Below, in pieces: positions 1-8,543 of a stretch of 64,000 nt of DNA. Source of the DNA: Helicobacter ganmani (GTDB lineage Bacteria; Campylobacterota; Campylobacteria; Campylobacterales; Helicobacteraceae); the NCBI RefSeq assembly GCF_003364315.1, contig NZ_NXLS01000003.1, positions 155,929 through 219,928 on the forward strand, written 5' to 3'. A program made the position numbers and the translations under genes. The notes under the pieces were generated by a model. It was not told the origin of the DNA and made no database searches. It saw nothing but the letters and a program-made list of their open reading frames with translations. Positions within the stretch are counted from its first letter, which is position 1. The number at the start of each line of letters is the position of its first letter.

Positions 1-456
1 ATTGCTGTTACCGTTTTAAACGAACATGGTGTTTTATCACGCATTAGCGGATTATTTTCAGGCAGAGGATACAATATAGAATCTCTCACCGTTGCACCGA
101 TTTTGGATTCTAATCTTTCTCGCATTACAATCGCCACAAAGGGCGATAACAAAGTGCTTGAACAAATCATCAAGCAGTTGCACAAACTCATTCCCGTGCT
201 GAAAGTCTTAGAAAACGAACAAATGATTGAGCAAGAATCTCTGCTAGTAAAATTTGGATTGGAAAGCAATTTAAGCGAAATCAGTGCGATTTTTGGCGCT
301 TTTAATGGAAGGCTTTTAGAAGTCAATGACAAATGTGCTATTTTTGTAGCGTGTGATACACATACGCGTATTAATACACTTCTTAATGCACTGAAAACTC
401 ATAAGCCAAAAGACATTACGCGTAGTGGGATTTTAGCAATTGAGACTAATAATTAA
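1..456 (+). CDS. ilvH: Acetolactate synthase small (regulatory) subunit, 5' end outside window
   Basis: Regulatory subunit of acetohydroxyacid synthase, which starts branched-chain amino acid synthesis and gives valine feedback control. The frame is open from base 1 and the visible 151 codons lack only the first few residues. The N-terminal ACT domain is clear: VLNEHGVLSRISGLFSGRGY, then NIESL and the SRITI strand. A second alpha/beta domain follows (KFGLESN... ARSGI-like end, TRSGILAIE). The true start lies before the window, so the TTG at 103 is not a start. lpxD follows after 8 bases and is probably cotranscribed. Confidence 0.93.
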   Translation: MAVTVLNEHGVLSRISGLFSGRGYNIESLTVAPILDSNLSRITIATKGDNKVLEQIIKQLHKLIPVLKVLENEQMIEQESLLVKFGLESNLSEISAIFGAFNGRLLEVNDKCAIFVACDTHTRINTLLNALKTHKPKDITRSGILAIETNN

Positions 457-464
457 GGCAGGAT

Positions 465-1469
465 ATGGAATTTAAAAAAATTATTGAAATCCTAAACCAA
501 GAAGATGCTTTAGAATGCGTAATGTATCACAATGGCACAGAATGGTTGAAGCATTCTAGTTTTTTGGATTCTTTCCCTATCCACAATTTAGAATCTCCAC
601 AAGAAGCCATAGAGGATTCTATTACTTTTTTAGAAAAAGAGCAGTATTTTGAACAAATCTCACAAACCAAAGCTAAAGTCGTTTTAGTGCGCAAAACACA
701 CTTACATGCGATTCCACATTCAGCTTTTGCAATTATCTGCGAAAATCCTTACCTTTCAATGGCGTATCTGACAAAATACTTTGCCAAACCTCTCTTTGCC
801 TCCAAAGAATCTCCAAAGATTCAAGATTCTGCTTACATTGCCCCCAACGCAGTGATTGGAAATGGAAGCAAAATCGGTGCGAACTGCACAATTATGTCAA
901 GTGTAACGATTGGGGAAAATGTCAAAATCGGCGCAAACTGCGTTCTATTTCCGGGTGTATGTATTTATAACGATTGTGAAATCGGAGACAATGTCAGAAT
1001 CCACGCAAATAGTGTTGTTGGCAGTGATGGATTTGGTTATGCACATACAAAAGAGGGGAAACATATCAAAATTTATCATAATGGCAAAGTTGTACTAGAA
1101 AATGATGTAGAAGTCGGCGCAAATACAACAATTGACCGCGCAGTTTTTGGACAAACAAGAATCAAACGAGGAACAAAAATAGATAATCTCGTGCAAATTG
1201 GGCATAATTGTAACATCGGGGAATATTCTATCATTGTTTCACAAGCTGGAATCTCTGGCTCCACAACTACAGGGCGCAATGTAGTGCTAGGAGGGCAAAG
1301 TGGAAGTGCAGGACATCTACATATTGGTGATTTTACACAAATAGGCGCAAGAGGCGCGATTAGCAAAAGTTTGCCAGCATTTGGGAAATTTTCAGGACAC
1401 CCACTTTTGCCAATTCAAGATTGGCTTAAACTGCAAGCTTTACTTAAAAAAATGCTAAAAAAGAAATAA
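465..1469 (+). CDS. lpxD: UDP-3-O-acylglucosamine N-acyltransferase
   Basis: Third step of lipid A synthesis: adds the N-linked 3-hydroxyacyl chain from acyl-ACP to UDP-3-O-acylglucosamine in the cytoplasm. The 334 residues have an N-terminal uridine-binding domain (about 1-105), then a left-handed beta-helix of hexapeptide repeats (IGNGSKIGANCTI, IGENVKIGANCVL, IGDNVRIHANSVV). The QIGHNCNIG segment carries the expected catalytic His. A Lys-rich C-terminal helix ends the protein. Length is normal for the family. The ATG start has AGGA a few bases upstream, close behind ilvH. Confidence 0.95.
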   Translation: MEFKKIIEILNQEDALECVMYHNGTEWLKHSSFLDSFPIHNLESPQEAIEDSITFLEKEQYFEQISQTKAKVVLVRKTHLHAIPHSAFAIICENPYLSMAYLTKYFAKPLFASKESPKIQDSAYIAPNAVIGNGSKIGANCTIMSSVTIGENVKIGANCVLFPGVCIYNDCEIGDNVRIHANSVVGSDGFGYAHTKEGKHIKIYHNGKVVLENDVEVGANTTIDRAVFGQTRIKRGTKIDNLVQIGHNCNIGEYSIIVSQAGISGSTTTGRNVVLGGQSGSAGHLHIGDFTQIGARGAISKSLPAFGKFSGHPLLPIQDWLKLQALLKKMLKKK

Positions 1470-1539
1470 AATATATTAAGGATATTCTAAGTTACTGGGT
1501 TATATTATTTAATATTTTAATTTTAAATGGAGGTCATTT

Positions 1540-1866
1540 ATGAAAGAAGCGGTGATTTATAAAACAATTCCTTTGGAAGATAGCGAAGGTGGAACTCTTG
1601 AGTTTGCAGTAATTGAAAAACCATATGGAGAAGGTAGCAAAGCAGTTGTAAGCATCTGTGCTTCATTGGGTGGAGGAAAAGAAAGCTGGAAAGTTCATAT
1701 CCCCTTAACACAGATTAAAGAATCTTGCAAAGCTTTAAAAGGAGCAAAAAAAGCACGTAAAAAATGTAAAGACGCAAAGAAAAAAGAAGCTAAAGCAAAA
1801 GAAGTAAAAAAAGATAAAAAGACAAAAGTAGAGACAACAAAAGAAACAAAAACTCCAAAGAAGTAG
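1540..1866 (+). CDS. Small basic protein of unknown function, paralogue A
   Basis: I do not recognise this 108-residue protein. The strong GGAGG eight bases before the ATG supports real translation. Residues 1-75 look like a compact beta domain (YKTIPLEDSEGG, AVVSICASLGGGKESWKVHIPLTQIKESCKALKGAKK). The last 35 residues are almost all Lys, Ala, Glu and Thr. The domain is repeated in the next gene, only five bases downstream, in the same order: IPL, a strand ending in AVSI-like sequence, W-x-V-x-IP, Q-x-K, KALK. A nucleic-acid-binding role would suit the charge but is inference. Both genes probably share one transcript. Confidence 0.7.
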   Translation: MKEAVIYKTIPLEDSEGGTLEFAVIEKPYGEGSKAVVSICASLGGGKESWKVHIPLTQIKESCKALKGAKKARKKCKDAKKKEAKAKEVKKDKKTKVETTKETKTPKK

Positions 1867-1871
1867 CTTAA

Positions 1872-2111
1872 ATGAAGCAAAGAATCAAAAAAGTAACTTA
1901 TACGATTCCATTGCGAGGAGACTTGGCAAAAAATGGAAATATCATTGTTTCGTCTTTTGATGTCCCTAGCAAAAAGGACAAAAAACATCAAGCAGTCTCT
2001 ATTATGGTTGAATTAGAGGATACTAGTGATTCTCCAGCACAATGGGAAGTTATTATTCCTAGAAAACAGGTAAAAAAACTTCGCAAAGCCCTTAAAAAAG
2101 TCTGCAAATAA
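1872..2111 (+). CDS. Small basic protein of unknown function, paralogue B
   Basis: This 79-residue protein is a diverged tandem copy of the preceding gene without its Lys-rich tail. Shared landmarks are YTIPLRGD near the N-terminus, HQAVSIMVELED, AQWEVIIPRKQVKKL and the KALKK end. No signal peptide, membrane segment or Cys pair that would suggest metal binding is present. It starts five bases after its neighbour stops and ends just before an inverted repeat, so the pair forms a small transcription unit. The shared pattern is my own reading; the function is unknown. Confidence 0.65.
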   Translation: MKQRIKKVTYTIPLRGDLAKNGNIIVSSFDVPSKKDKKHQAVSIMVELEDTSDSPAQWEVIIPRKQVKKLRKALKKVCK

Positions 2112-2142
2112 ACTCTTAATAATTTTTGAAGTTGTTAAGAGT
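2112..2142. terminator. Inverted repeat between convergent genes
   Basis: ACTCTTAA at 2112-2119 pairs with TTAAGAGT at 2135-2142, an 8-bp stem with a 15-base loop. It begins right after the stop of the plus-strand gene and before the msrA remnant, which converges on it. There is no clear T-run after it, so termination activity is uncertain. Confidence 0.4.
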
Positions 2143-2158
2143 CATTGCAAATCTTAAA

Positions 2159-2653
2159 TTACAAAGGGTGCAGTGCAGCACTTAAATCAATATGACAATA
2201 GCCATAAGGATTTTTGGCAAGATATTTTTGATGGTAAGATTCTGCGGGATAGAAATTTTTTAAAACTCCAATCTCTGTAACAATCTTGTTTGGTAATTTT
2301 TGTTGATAAGATTCTACAAATTGTTGAATTCTTTCTAACATTTGAGAATCTTGCGCATAAATGCCACTTCGGTATTGCGTGCCAACATCATTGCCTTGAT
2401 AATTCAATGCAAAAGGGTCAATAATACTAAAAAATCGCGCCAAAACTTCTTCTCAAGTCAATTTTACTTCATCAAATACAAATCTTATAGCCTCCACAGC
2501 ACCTGTCGTGCCACTACAAACTTGCTCATAAGTTGGAAATTCTACTTCAGAATTTGCATAACCCACTTGCGATTCTACTGCGCCATTTAATCTATCAAAA
2601 TAGCCCTGCACACCCCAAAAACAACCACCTGCTAAATAAATAATTTGTTGCAC
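2159..2653 (-). pseudogene. msrA: Peptide methionine sulfoxide reductase A, interrupted by in-frame TGA
   Basis: MsrA reduces methionine-S-sulfoxide. The first 66 codons (2653-2456) hold the catalytic motif GGCFWG with its nucleophilic Cys. A TGA at 2455-2453 then interrupts the frame. The same frame continues through EEVLARFFSIIDP, GNDVGTQYRSGIY and YHQKYLAKNPYGYCH to 2159, all MsrA landmarks. Without the stop the protein would be about 164 residues, a normal single-domain MsrA. The stop falls in the helix before the FFxxHDP-like segment, not at the catalytic Cys, so selenocysteine insertion is unlikely. It is a recent nonsense mutation, a sequencing error or, less likely, readthrough. Confidence 0.85.
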
Positions 2654-2754
2654 TGCATTTCCTTAAACTAAAAAGAATAAAAAATCACTTTTTTGTCGCA
2701 TAAATCACAAGAGATTATATCCAAAACTTCAACTTTTGTTTGAGATTTTGACGC

Positions 2755-2760
2755 TATAAT
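2755..2760 (+). promoter_or_regulatory. Putative -10 box for the AEC transporter gene
   Basis: A perfect TATAAT lies 40 bases before the ATG at 2801 in an AT-rich gap. No convincing -35 hexamer is seen, as is usual for Campylobacterota housekeeping promoters. Confidence 0.5.
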
Positions 2761-2800
2761 TCTATTTTTCACGAATATCACTCTTAAATAAGGATTCTAA

Positions 2801-3709
2801 ATGTTTATTTTCAATCCACTTTTTACTATTTTTGTTTTACTTATGGGTGGCTATATTGCAAAACTTGTTGGAGTCTTAAAACAAAAGCAATCCCGCACTC
2901 TTTTGGATTTTGCAATCACCTTTACAATTCCCTGTCTTATCTTTGATGGAATTTATCATTTAAATCTTGATTGGACTTTAACTCTGCTAATCTTAACAGG
3001 ACTTACTTGCAGCTTACTTGGGGGATTCATTGCAATGGTGATTGGCTATTTTTTTCGATTTTCACGCGCAACAATCATTAGTATGTTCTTACTCTCGTCT
3101 TTTGGAAACACACTTTTTATCGGGATTCCTATTGTTGTAGGGATTTATGACACAAGTTTCATTGGCAAAGTCGTATTTTATGATGCTTTGGCCACAGCTC
3201 TGCCCTTTTCACTTCTTGCACCCTTTATTTTATCTCTTGGAGGAAATCAGCCCATTAGTTTTTTACAAAATATCAAACGCATTTTGATTTTTCCTCCCTT
3301 TATCGCGCTGACATTAGGATTTTTGTGCAAATTTGTTGAGCTACCAGATTTTATCTTTGGTCCCATTCGCGCATTAGGTGGTGCAACTACCGCGGTTGCA
3401 CTCTTTGCTATCGGACTTGGACTTGGATTTGGCGCAATCAAGAGTGCTTACAAAAGCGCAACGATTGTAATTTTATGCAAAACACTCGTTACACCTTTAT
3501 TATTTATTGGAATCTTAAAACTTCTCAATGTAGAATTTGGTCCAAATAGCATTCTTGCAATTTTGGAATCCTCTATGCCGACAATGGCACTTGCTGGAGC
3601 AATGATTATCAAGGCGAAACTAGATTCCAATCTTGCAGTTAGCTCCATTGCTTTTGGAATCCTCTTTTCTTTCGTTTCTGTTCCGTTTTTGTGCTACCTC
3701 TTGCTTTAA
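2801..3709 (+). CDS. AEC-family (auxin efflux carrier-like) membrane transporter
   Basis: Inner-membrane carrier of 302 residues with about ten hydrophobic segments spread over its full length, the usual size and topology of bacterial AEC permeases. Typical features are GGYIAKLVGVL near the N-terminus, the segment after TFTIPCLIF, and SSMPTMALAGAM in the C-terminal half, which matches the conserved AEC motif. Bacterial relatives carry malonate, malate or other small carboxylates; nothing here fixes the substrate. It stands alone with its own promoter and a ribosome site AAGGA before the ATG. Confidence 0.85.
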   Translation: MFIFNPLFTIFVLLMGGYIAKLVGVLKQKQSRTLLDFAITFTIPCLIFDGIYHLNLDWTLTLLILTGLTCSLLGGFIAMVIGYFFRFSRATIISMFLLSSFGNTLFIGIPIVVGIYDTSFIGKVVFYDALATALPFSLLAPFILSLGGNQPISFLQNIKRILIFPPFIALTLGFLCKFVELPDFIFGPIRALGGATTAVALFAIGLGLGFGAIKSAYKSATIVILCKTLVTPLLFIGILKLLNVEFGPNSILAILESSMPTMALAGAMIIKAKLDSNLAVSSIAFGILFSFVSVPFLCYLLL

Positions 3710-3749
3710 ATAAGCAAAAATTTAAACTATTTTTAAATGATAATTTGGG

Positions 3750-3755
3750 TATAAT
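3750..3755 (+). promoter_or_regulatory. Putative -10 box for the universal stress protein gene
   Basis: TATAAT preceded by GGG, 30 bases upstream of the ATG at 3786, in the short gap after the AEC gene. Confidence 0.5.
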
Positions 3756-3785
3756 CTTAAGAATATCTATAAAAAGGCTTGTATT

Positions 3786-4607
3786 ATGAAAAATAGAATT
3801 GTCGTAGCAACCGATTTTTCACAAAGTAGTTTGACAGCACTTACAAAAGCTATGTTTTTAGCTAAAAAGCAAAAATATACGCTAGATGTTGTGCATGTTG
3901 TAGAGTATTCCATTTTCCACGACCCCAAAAAAGACAAGAAGGTAGGCAAGGAAGCACTTGCAAAATTTATTGCAGATAATTTTCCCACACCAGAAGTAGA
4001 AATCTCACAATTTTGCTATGTTGGCACAATCCACCAAGAAATCAACAAACACGCAAAAGAGCGCGAATGTCGCTTACTGCTTGTAGGAGCAACAGGTGAA
4101 ACACAATATTTAACAGAAGTTTTACTAGGTTCAGTAACAAAAAAAATCATCAGAAAATCTGAAATTCCCGTGCTTGTAACCAAAAATGAGGCGCTTCCAG
4201 ATTATGTTAATATTTTCTCACCAACTGATTTTTCGGATAATTCTCTTAAGCTTGCCAAAACAACAAGAAAATTTTTCCCAGAAGCAAATTTAGTCTTTTA
4301 CCATATGATTTCTCGCCCATTTGAATTGCGTTTAGGACGTTATGGCGCAGATGAAGAGCAAATCTCTAAATTCAATAAAAGCGCAGAAGAAGAAGCGAGA
4401 AAATACTCCAAGAAGTTTTTGGAAAATTTCTCTGGCAAAAATGAAATGGTGCTTGATAGTGGTATTCTTTCTTATACCCGTCTTTTGAGCGTAGCAGAAT
4501 CCAAAAATGTCTCACTCATTGCATTGCCAACAAGTGGAAAAATTAGCTTTTTTGCCTTAGATGTGCTACAAAATGCACATGTAGATGTGCTAATTTGGAA
4601 ATTTTAA
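3786..4607 (+). CDS. Universal stress protein with two UspA domains
   Basis: Cytoplasmic stress protein of 273 residues built from two UspA domains, roughly 1-137 and 138-273. The first starts NRIVVATDFSQSS and has the Gly-rich nucleotide segment VGATGETQY...GSVTKKI, followed by IPVLVTK. The second begins INIFSPTD-like (VNIFSPTDFSDNS) but its C-terminal loop reads LPTSGKISFF, without the usual G-S/T pair, so only the first domain is likely to bind ATP. Double-domain Usp proteins of this length are common. It is monocistronic with its own -10 box. Confidence 0.88.
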   Translation: MKNRIVVATDFSQSSLTALTKAMFLAKKQKYTLDVVHVVEYSIFHDPKKDKKVGKEALAKFIADNFPTPEVEISQFCYVGTIHQEINKHAKERECRLLLVGATGETQYLTEVLLGSVTKKIIRKSEIPVLVTKNEALPDYVNIFSPTDFSDNSLKLAKTTRKFFPEANLVFYHMISRPFELRLGRYGADEEQISKFNKSAEEEARKYSKKFLENFSGKNEMVLDSGILSYTRLLSVAESKNVSLIALPTSGKISFFALDVLQNAHVDVLIWKF

Positions 4608-4649
4608 TCCATTCTTAATGCTTTCTCACAACTTTATCTTACCTGACAA

Positions 4650-4679
4650 GCTAGAATCGTAATCCAATGCGATTCTAGC
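4650..4679. repeat. 10-bp inverted repeat between usp and comEC
   Basis: GCTAGAATCG at 4650-4659 is perfectly complementary to CGATTCTAGC at 4670-4679, with a 10-base loop. It ends 21 bases before the comEC ATG. No T-run follows, so it may be a regulatory hairpin in the comEC leader rather than a terminator. Confidence 0.45.
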
Positions 4680-4700
4680 AATCCACAGCAAAGGCAATCT

Positions 4701-5984
4701 ATGCATAATCTCTCACCGCCTTTGTTTTTTACTCTCAAAGAGCGTTTGATTTTCTTTGTTTTTTTGTGCCTTATTCTGTGTCTCACGCTTGGTTTTAAAT
4801 TCTATCAATTCCATATTTTAAAGTCTCAAAACAATCCTCAAATTACTGCACAAGTTCTTTTGCAATACACCAAAAGCAAACAAAACAAAACCTATTTTGT
4901 ACTCAAGCTCAAAAGCAATTTTGGCACTTTTTACACCACATCACGAGAGGATTTGCGGGATTTGAAGTATCGTTTCTTGAGCTTACGCGTTATCTTAGAT
5001 AAAGTTTCTTTTTGGGAATTTTTGCGCGGATTCTATGCGCCGAGCTTTAACCTCATCTTACTTCCTTTTGAGGATTTTAGGAAGCCCTTAAGAGAGACAA
5101 TTCTAAACCAACACGCAACAAAGCTTATGGGCGAATATTACTTGACACTCTTTCTGTCTGATAGCTTACCGCAGGAGTGGAGAACTTTAGCCCAAAGCTA
5201 TGGAATCTCACATATTTTCGCCATTTCTGGATTCCATACAGGAATCTTAAGTGCAATTGGATTTCTAATTTTAGGATTCTTTTATAAGCCCTTACATCAA
5301 CGATTTTTCCCTTATCGCAATATTCTTTTTGATTTGGGATTCCTTGTTGTTTTGGGACTGATTGCCTATTATTTTTTACTCACACAATCTCCCTCTTATT
5401 TGCGCGCTTTGGCGATGAGTTGTGTAGCATTTTTTCTACTTTGGCGTGGCTTTAATGTCTTGCGCATGGAGTCTCTCTTGTGGTGCATTTTTGTTTTGGT
5501 TGCCTTTTTTCCGCAGCTTATTTTTTCTATTGGATTTTATTTTTCTAGTTTGGGTGTTTTATATATTTCCTTATTTTTCAAATACTTTAAGATTCCACAA
5601 AATATCAAAGGCAAGATTCTATATAGCCTCGCCTTAAACGCTTCAACCTTTTTTCTAATGGGAATCGTGGTTTATTATTTCTTTCCTTATTTTTCACCCC
5701 TGTCTCTTTTTTCGCTTTTGCTTACGCCACTTTTTATTTTCTATTATCCTTTAGAGTTATTGCTTCATCTATTTGGCTTTGGTGGGTTTTTGGATTCTCT
5801 TTTGCTTGCTTGGGTAGGCTTCAAGACACATACTATCACATTGCAACCAAACCTCATTGCGTTTATTTTGTGTAATGCACTTAGTCTTTTAGCTATTTTT
5901 TACTACCACGCTTTTTGGATTCTTTTAACCATTAATTTAGTCTATTATAGCTATGGAATCTATTTGTATTTTTATGGAATTTAA
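4701..5984 (+). CDS. comEC: ComEC/Rec2-family DNA uptake channel
   Basis: Inner-membrane channel that passes single-stranded DNA into the cytoplasm during natural transformation. The 427-residue protein starts with a membrane segment (about 12-35), then a soluble region, then the Competence domain marked by HIFAISGFHTGILSA, followed by repeated hydrophobic helices. There is no C-terminal metallo-beta-lactamase domain, as in the short Helicobacter and Campylobacter forms. The gene is followed by a DUF502 gene and ubiA/mqnP, resembling the H. pylori order comEC-ubiA as I recall it. The ATG at 4701 gives a sensible N-terminus, though the ribosome site is weak. Confidence 0.9.
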   Translation: MHNLSPPLFFTLKERLIFFVFLCLILCLTLGFKFYQFHILKSQNNPQITAQVLLQYTKSKQNKTYFVLKLKSNFGTFYTTSREDLRDLKYRFLSLRVILDKVSFWEFLRGFYAPSFNLILLPFEDFRKPLRETILNQHATKLMGEYYLTLFLSDSLPQEWRTLAQSYGISHIFAISGFHTGILSAIGFLILGFFYKPLHQRFFPYRNILFDLGFLVVLGLIAYYFLLTQSPSYLRALAMSCVAFFLLWRGFNVLRMESLLWCIFVLVAFFPQLIFSIGFYFSSLGVLYISLFFKYFKIPQNIKGKILYSLALNASTFFLMGIVVYYFFPYFSPLSLFSLLLTPLFIFYYPLELLLHLFGFGGFLDSLLLAWVGFKTHTITLQPNLIAFILCNALSLLAIFYYHAFWILLTINLVYYSYGIYLYFYGI

Positions 5985-6024
5985 GCTAAAATGCAAAGAT
6001 TATTTAAATTTTAAGGCTTAGATT

Positions 6025-6567
6025 GTGAATCCTATCCTCTCCAAAATCGGCAAGGGTCTCTTTGCGATTCTCCCCTTTTTGTTACTTTTTTGGATTTTTT
6101 CTTTCGTTTATGAATTTTGTGCCAAAATTTTTTACTCTATCTTTGGAATCACAAACGCGAATCTTTTTGTAACCCTCCTCATTTGTTTCTTGAGCCTTGC
6201 TCTGCTCTATTATATTGGACTTTTAGTAGAAAAAAACAAAGAAGTTTTGTTTATCAAAATTACAGAAATGCTAATTACCAAGATTCCACTTGTCAAAGGC
6301 GTTTATTCTGGAATCAAAGAGGTTTTAAAAATCTTTTTGGGTAAAAATGAAGAGGGATATTTGGGCGTTGCTTCTATCCATATTGGAGAAATGGAATTGA
6401 TAGGGTTCATCACCAAAGAGGAAGGGGAAAGTTTTTGGATTTTTGTTCCTACAACTCCCAATCCCACTTCAGGTTTTCTCCTAAAACTTCCCAAAACGCA
6501 AGTCCAAATTTCGGATTTATCTGTTAGTGATGGATTTAAGAAAATTATTTCTTTGGGTGTAAGATAA
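6025..6567 (+). CDS. DUF502 family membrane protein
   Basis: Unknown-function inner-membrane protein of 180 residues. Two N-terminal hydrophobic segments (about 10-32 and 44-68) precede a soluble domain. IPLVKGVYSGIKEVLKIF and the segments GVASIHIGEMELIGFIT and VFVPTTPNPTSGFLL-like (IFVPTTPNPTSGF) are family hallmarks. The start is GTG at 6025, which keeps the first helix whole. It lies 40 bases after comEC and three bases before the prenyltransferase, so it is cotranscribed with the latter. Confidence 0.85.
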   Translation: MNPILSKIGKGLFAILPFLLLFWIFSFVYEFCAKIFYSIFGITNANLFVTLLICFLSLALLYYIGLLVEKNKEVLFIKITEMLITKIPLVKGVYSGIKEVLKIFLGKNEEGYLGVASIHIGEMELIGFITKEEGESFWIFVPTTPNPTSGFLLKLPKTQVQISDLSVSDGFKKIISLGVR

Positions 6568-6570
6568 ATT

Positions 6571-7431
6571 ATGCAAATCCAACAGAAACTAAAAGATTTA
6601 AGCGAATTGGTAATGCTTCAGCATAGTTTTTTTTCTATGCCTTTTATGTTTATTGCCTTACTAACTAGTGCAAAGGGCTGGTTTGGCTGGAAATTATTTA
6701 TTTTTGGTGTGATTGCGACCATTAGTGCGCGCAATTTTGCTATGGCATTCAATCGCTATGCAGACCGCAAGTTTGATAGCACAAATCCGCGCACTCAAAA
6801 CCGCCCAAGCGTAGATGGCAGAATTGCGCCCAATGCAATTTTATTCTTTATCTTTGTTAATGCAGTCATTTTTGTTTGCATTAGCTATTTTATTAATGCT
6901 TTGTGTTTTTATCTTTCTATCCCTATTCTTGCGATTCTTGCAAGTTATTCGCTGTTTAAACGTTTCTCTAGCTTAGCGCATATTGTGCTAGGGCTTTCTT
7001 TGGGGTTAGCTCCTATTGCAGGGGCGATTGCAGCAAGCGGCGAGATTCCATTATGGAGCATTTATCTATGTATTGGGGTGCTTTTTTGGGTCGCCGGATT
7101 TGACTTACTCTATGCCTTGCAAGACATTGAGCACGACAAAAAAGAGGGTCTGCATTCTATTCCTAGTGTCTTTGGTGTTACCAAAACCCTATGGCTTTCA
7201 AGGCTTTTTCACTTGCTCACGCTTGTTTTTTGGGGATTATTCATTTTTGAAGCAAATCTTGGCTTATGGATGTGGATTGGACTTGGAATCTCAATCCTTG
7301 CGCTCTTTTTTGAACAATATTTAGTTTCTAAAAATTTTCATCATATCCCGCGCGCATTTTTCACAGTTAATGCCTATCTCGGAATTGCGCTTTTAGGATT
7401 TTGCATTTTAGACTTAATGGCTGGGCTTTAA
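6571..7431 (+). CDS. mqnP: UbiA-family prenyltransferase, probably menaquinone (MqnP)
   Basis: Integral membrane enzyme of 286 residues with about eight hydrophobic helices. The two Asp-rich prenyl-diphosphate/Mg motifs are AFNRYADRKFDSTNPRT near residue 60 and YALQDIEHDKKEGLHSIP near 185. Annotated as ubiA in many genomes, but Campylobacterota make menaquinone by the futalosine route and not ubiquinone, so the prenyl acceptor is probably the dihydroxynaphthoate precursor used by MqnP. That assignment rests on the lineage, not on residues seen here. Three bases separate it from the preceding gene and from the next. Confidence 0.85.
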   Translation: MQIQQKLKDLSELVMLQHSFFSMPFMFIALLTSAKGWFGWKLFIFGVIATISARNFAMAFNRYADRKFDSTNPRTQNRPSVDGRIAPNAILFFIFVNAVIFVCISYFINALCFYLSIPILAILASYSLFKRFSSLAHIVLGLSLGLAPIAGAIAASGEIPLWSIYLCIGVLFWVAGFDLLYALQDIEHDKKEGLHSIPSVFGVTKTLWLSRLFHLLTLVFWGLFIFEANLGLWMWIGLGISILALFFEQYLVSKNFHHIPRAFFTVNAYLGIALLGFCILDLMAGL

Positions 7432-7434
7432 ATA

Positions 7435-7974
7435 ATGGAAAATTTCGTTAAAAGTCGCCTGATTCACACAGCCTTAAAAATAGAATTTGACCAAGTACAT
7501 ACTAATGCAGAATCCTATGCACTAGAATTTAATAAACTCACACAAAGCGACGAAGATCCTATTGGAGAATGGTTGCGCCTTATGCGTGCAAAGAAAGGAA
7601 ATTTAGAGGGCGAAAATGCCGTGATTTTGGAGCTTTTAGTAGAAATTTACCGCAAGATAGAATCACTAGAATCTCGCATAGAGGGAAATACAAAAGCCTA
7701 TGTTCCGCTAGAAAACAAAGCAACCATTAGCACAATCGGGCATAGTTGCTTTGCGCTTTTGGATACGAATCTTTTAGAAAATACACTTTATTATGGTAGA
7801 ATAGAGCTTCCAACTTTTCCAACGCGTATCGTGCCTGTATATTTTATTTATCATTCAGAGCTTGCTTGGATTGAACAAATCCACGCAAGAGATGAGATTG
7901 AATGGGACGGCTATGTAGCAGGAAAAGAGCGTGCGCTGATTCGCTCACTTAAAACTCAACAAAAAGGCAAATAA
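7435..7974 (+). CDS. Conserved protein with possible PilZ-like domain
   Basis: A 179-residue soluble protein I cannot name. The N-terminal half (1-90) is charged and helical. The C-terminal half reads ISTIGHSCFALLD, then LYYGRIELPTFPTRIVPVYF and DGYVAGKERALIRSL. The order of a short strand, a small-residue turn, a hydrophobic strand with LP, and a final helix with ER resembles PilZ domains, but the Arg-rich c-di-GMP motif is not obvious. It is embedded between mqnP and a membrane coiled-coil protein, overlapping the latter by one base (TAATG), so all are one operon. Confidence 0.6.
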   Translation: MENFVKSRLIHTALKIEFDQVHTNAESYALEFNKLTQSDEDPIGEWLRLMRAKKGNLEGENAVILELLVEIYRKIESLESRIEGNTKAYVPLENKATISTIGHSCFALLDTNLLENTLYYGRIELPTFPTRIVPVYFIYHSELAWIEQIHARDEIEWDGYVAGKERALIRSLKTQQKGK

Positions 7975-8534
7975 TGTTCAATGATGCAAATTTATTACTT
8001 TGGGGTGGAATCGGAATCGCCATCGTTTTTATTTTACTCATTGTGTATTTATATCTCAAAGAGGGTGAAAACGCCAAGCGCGCGCGTCGTTATGAAAAAT
8101 CCATTGAGGAGCTTAACAAAGAAGTTTATCGCTTGCAGAAAAGAATCAAAGAGCAAGAAAATGAATTGGAGCATTTCAAAACCCATATCAAAGCACAAAT
8201 CTATCAAGACATGCGCTTGGAAATGAAAAATCTGTTAGATTCCAATTTACACACACAAATAATGCCCATCAAAGTGGAAATGGAATCCCTCAAAACACAA
8301 TGGAATGACTGCAAAAACAATCTTCGTGATTTAGGGGATTTAGAAAACAAAATCTTTCATTTAGAGGAAAGATTGAAAGAATTTGTTTATACTCCAAGCA
8401 ATCCTACAAATATTGATGAGGGGAGGATTATTTCAATGTTCAAAGATGGCTGGAGCGTGGATTCTATCGCCAAAGAATTACGCATTGGTAAGGGTGAAGT
8501 AGAATTTACACTGAAATTTGCCAACTTAAATTAA
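7974..8534 (+). CDS. Membrane-anchored coiled-coil protein with C-terminal HTH-like segment
   Basis: The 186-residue protein has one N-terminal membrane helix (about 7-26), a long charged coiled coil (30-140), and a short C-terminal segment, GRIISMFKDGWSVDSIAKELRIGKGEVEF. That last part matches the DUF6115-like pattern of a small helix-turn-helix with G-x-S-x-xxIAxxLxxxxGEVE. The architecture recalls small proteins near flagellar genes in other bacteria, but DNA binding by a membrane-tethered protein is not established. It starts on the stop of the previous gene and precedes thrB by nine bases. Confidence 0.65.
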   Translation: MFNDANLLLWGGIGIAIVFILLIVYLYLKEGENAKRARRYEKSIEELNKEVYRLQKRIKEQENELEHFKTHIKAQIYQDMRLEMKNLLDSNLHTQIMPIKVEMESLKTQWNDCKNNLRDLGDLENKIFHLEERLKEFVYTPSNPTNIDEGRIISMFKDGWSVDSIAKELRIGKGEVEFTLKFANLN

Positions 8535-8543
8535 GGGAAAAGA

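Noticed and set aside
2453..2455. TGA in msrA as a selenocysteine codon
   Set aside because: The catalytic Cys (GGCFWG) is present earlier and the TGA falls in a helix not used for catalysis, so readthrough to selenocysteine would serve no clear purpose.
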